Part shown: piece after piece, positions 62,577 to 64,000 of the stretch
Layout of the letters: each line of letters starts with the position of its first letter
Position numbering within the stretch: position 1 is the stretch's first letter
Assembly (NCBI GenBank): GCA_020444475.1
Contig: JAHLKV010000004.1
Coordinates: 396,304-460,303, forward strand
From: a bacterium
Lineage (GTDB): Bacteria; Zixibacteria; MSB-5A5; GN15; FEB-12
Direction of reading: 5' to 3'
Length of the DNA stretch: 64,000 bases
Position numbers and translations under genes: made by a program
Notes under the pieces: generated by a model
What the model saw: the letters and a program-made list of their open reading frames with translations, nothing else
Told to the model about the DNA's origin: nothing
Databases searched by the model: none

Positions 62577-62930
62577 ATGCCGCGGACCAAACCAAGTGCC
62601 GAGGCCAAAGCCCTAGCCGACTCCGTGTCGCCGGACACTTCAGCACAGGAAGAACAGAAGCCGAAATCGAAGCTGTCGACTGCTGAAGCACGACGTGAAT
62701 ACCAGCGACGGTATTATCAGATGCACAAGGAAAAAGCAAAAGAATACCAGAGACAGTATAATCTGACCCACAAGAAAAAGGCTCGCGGACGGGGCAAATC
62801 GAGTTTTTCGGCCCCGCGCGAGGTGGTGCGGTCAACGTTCAACACGTCGGACATCATGCACGCACCCGTCGAGAAGACTGTTCGCATGCTGGAGCAGATT
62901 ATCAAGGGTGATCGATTTTTTACGATGTAA
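62577..62930 (+). CDS. Small basic protein with an internal Tyr/Lys-rich repeat
   Basis: The 117-aa product starts at ATG 62577 (AGGTGG upstream); a GTG at 62565 is the longer alternative. The middle contains two similar basic repeats, 'EYQRRYYQMHKEKAK' and 'EYQRQYNLTHKKKAR', suggestive of nucleic-acid binding. The ends are Ser/Glu-rich ('SPDTSAQEEQKPKSK') and 'VEKTVRMLEQIIKGDRFF'. Repeats of this kind occur in short plasmid or phage proteins, but nothing else mobile is near. Function is unknown. Confidence 0.6.
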   Translation: MPRTKPSAEAKALADSVSPDTSAQEEQKPKSKLSTAEARREYQRRYYQMHKEKAKEYQRQYNLTHKKKARGRGKSSFSAPREVVRSTFNTSDIMHAPVEKTVRMLEQIIKGDRFFTM

Positions 62931-62954
62931 GCTGGGTGGCTCAGACCGGACTTC

Positions 62955-62990
62955 AGGCGACCGAATCCTTCGGACTCGGTCGCCTTTTCT
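62955..62990 (+). terminator. Rho-independent terminator before ppdK
   Basis: Stem AGGCGACCGA / TCGGTCGCCT (62955-62964 and 62976-62985) then TTTTCTT. Confidence 0.88.
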
Positions 62991-62992
62991 TG

Positions 62993-63020
62993 TTGCCTCG
63001 CAACGTTTTTTTCATACATT
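62993..63020 (+). promoter_or_regulatory. Candidate promoter of ppdK
   Basis: TTGCCT (62993-62998), 16-nt spacer, TACATT (63015-63020), directly after the terminator and 45 nt before the ATG. Confidence 0.4.
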
Positions 63021-63065
63021 GGTGGGACTTTAACAGAGAAATTAAGTCGTAACTTGGGAGAACGT

Positions 63066-64000
63066 ATGCCCGCGAAGAAAGGTGCCAAGGCCAAGAAGGC
63101 TGCGGCCAAAACAACCGGAAAGAAAGCTGCCAAAAAGACCGCGACCAAGAAGGCCGCAAAAAAACCAGCTGCTTCCAAGGCCACGGCGGCCAAGACCAAG
63201 TCGACGGCTGTCAAGAAGGCGTATTATTACTTCGGCGGCGGCAAAGCCGACGGCCGCGCCGACATGAAAGATCTCCTCGGCGGCAAAGGCGCCAATCTCG
63301 CCGAGATGACCAATGCCGGCGTGCCGGTGCCCCCCGGATTCACTATTACCACCGAAGTCTGCACTGCGTTCTACGAAAACGGCATGGAAGTGCCGAAAAA
63401 GATCGACGCTGAGACTGAAACGATGATGGCCCGAATCGAGAAGGAAACCGGCACCAAGTTTGGTGATCCGGACAATCCGCTGCTCGTTTCGGTTCGCTCC
63501 GGTGCGAAATTTTCGATGCCCGGCATGATGGACACCGTCCTCAATCTCGGTCTCAACGAACAGACGGTCGAAGGTTTGGCCAAAAAGACCGGCAACACCC
63601 GCTTTGCGCTCGATAACTACCGACGGTTCATCCAGATGTTCGGCAATGTCGTGCTCGGTATCGACAAGGATACGTTCGAAGAAGTCATCACCAAGCTGAA
63701 GAAAGATCGTCGTATCAAGCAGGACAGCTCCCTGCAGGAGAACGACCTTCGCGAGATCATCAAGAAGTTCAAATCAATCGTGAAGCGCAAATCCGGCGAG
63801 CCGTTCCCTGACGATCCGTACGTCCAGCTCCGTATGTCGCGCGACGCCGTCTTTCGCTCCTGGAACAACCCTCGTGCAATTACCTATCGTCGTCTGAACG
63901 ATATCCCGGCCGATCTCGGCACGGCGGTCAACATCCAGGCGATGGTGTTCGGCAACATGGGGACGACTTCCGGGACGGGTGTCGGATTCACCCGCGATCC
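63066..64000 (+). CDS. ppdK: Pyruvate, phosphate dikinase with a histone-H1-like N-terminal tail (3' truncated by the window end)
   Basis: ATG 63066 has GGGAG upstream. The first 52 residues are a tail of 19 Lys and 17 Ala with no acidic residue (MPAKKGAKAKKAAAKTTGKK at its start). The PPDK nucleotide-binding domain begins right after it: 'YYYFGGGKADGRADMKDLLG' then 'GKGANLAEMTNAGVPVPPGF', and 'VSVRSGAKFSMPGMMDTVLN'. The enzyme interconverts pyruvate, ATP and phosphate with phosphoenolpyruvate, AMP and diphosphate. Known PPDKs start near the 'YFG' block, so the tail is an addition. The frame is open to the last base; the phosphohistidine and PEP-utilising parts lie outside the window. Confidence 0.93.
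   Translation, partial: MPAKKGAKAKKAAAKTTGKKAAKKTATKKAAKKPAASKATAAKTKSTAVKKAYYYFGGGKADGRADMKDLLGGKGANLAEMTNAGVPVPPGFTITTEVCTAFYENGMEVPKKIDAETETMMARIEKETGTKFGDPDNPLLVSVRSGAKFSMPGMMDTVLNLGLNEQTVEGLAKKTGNTRFALDNYRRFIQMFGNVVLGIDKDTFEEVITKLKKDRRIKQDSSLQENDLREIIKKFKSIVKRKSGEPFPDDPYVQLRMSRDAVFRSWNNPRAITYRRLNDIPADLGTAVNIQAMVFGNMGTTSGTGVGFTRD

Overview
The window reads as a chromosomal segment of an FCB-group bacterium; my best guess is candidate phylum Zixibacteria. Three things point that way. Several secreted proteins end in the FlgD/Por-secretion-like module 'QNYPNPFNPTTTI ... SGVYxYRL ... SRKMxLLK'. Two PorV/UPF0164-like outer-membrane proteins lie together. The genome is G+C-rich, diderm (Tol-Pal, lipoproteins) and packed into long overlapping operons. 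No rRNA, tRNA, IS element, prophage or CRISPR array was seen. The taxonomic call is inference.

Layout. 1-9.3 kb: the end of an unknown secreted protein, a GT-C glycosyltransferase fused to TPRs, and two large secreted proteases (subtilisin S8 and M6) with C-terminal sorting-type domains. 9.3-12.8 kb: a compact iron operon, fur-feoA-feoB plus a 59-residue FeoB-associated Cys protein, under a sigma70-like promoter with a 21-bp Fur-type palindrome at the start site. 12.8-19.8 kb: a long housekeeping operon (ecfT, truA, transaldolase, purB, psd, pssA, purS, purQ, DUF4321, tatA, unknown). 19.9-23.8 kb: a minus-strand signalling operon (FHA protein, metallophosphoesterase, CHASE2 Ser/Thr kinase). 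24-32.4 kb: etfA without etfB, a PKD lipoprotein, a secreted beta-propeller protein, two PorV-like proteins and an isocitrate dehydrogenase. 32.4-33.36 kb: a 950-bp gene-poor, repeat-rich gap. 33.4-46 kb: rdgB, murI, an amidase, smpB, two stand-alone receivers, a PhaR-like regulator, ligA, and a complete tol-pal cluster.

The most striking region is 46.5-62.2 kb. A 12-gene plus-strand operon (50799-62143) is three tandem diverged copies of one four-gene cassette, always in the order D-A-B-C. D has a signal peptide, an Fn3 domain, a membrane helix and a large conserved cytoplasmic domain (DUF6754-like as I recall it). A is a six-helix membrane protein. B is a membrane-anchored protein with an extracytoplasmic alpha/beta-like domain. 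C is a second six-helix membrane protein. The operon has one good promoter and one strong terminator. Divergent from it is a three-gene operon encoding a glutamate-mutase-L-type (MutL) ASKHA ATPase, a single-pass secreted protein and a barrel/KOW-type protein, with no mutase subunits nearby. I propose that these 15 genes form one undescribed envelope system with three paralogous membrane complexes and one ATPase/chaperone module. The function is unknown.

The window ends inside a pyruvate, phosphate dikinase gene that carries an unusual histone-H1-like Lys/Ala tail at its N terminus.
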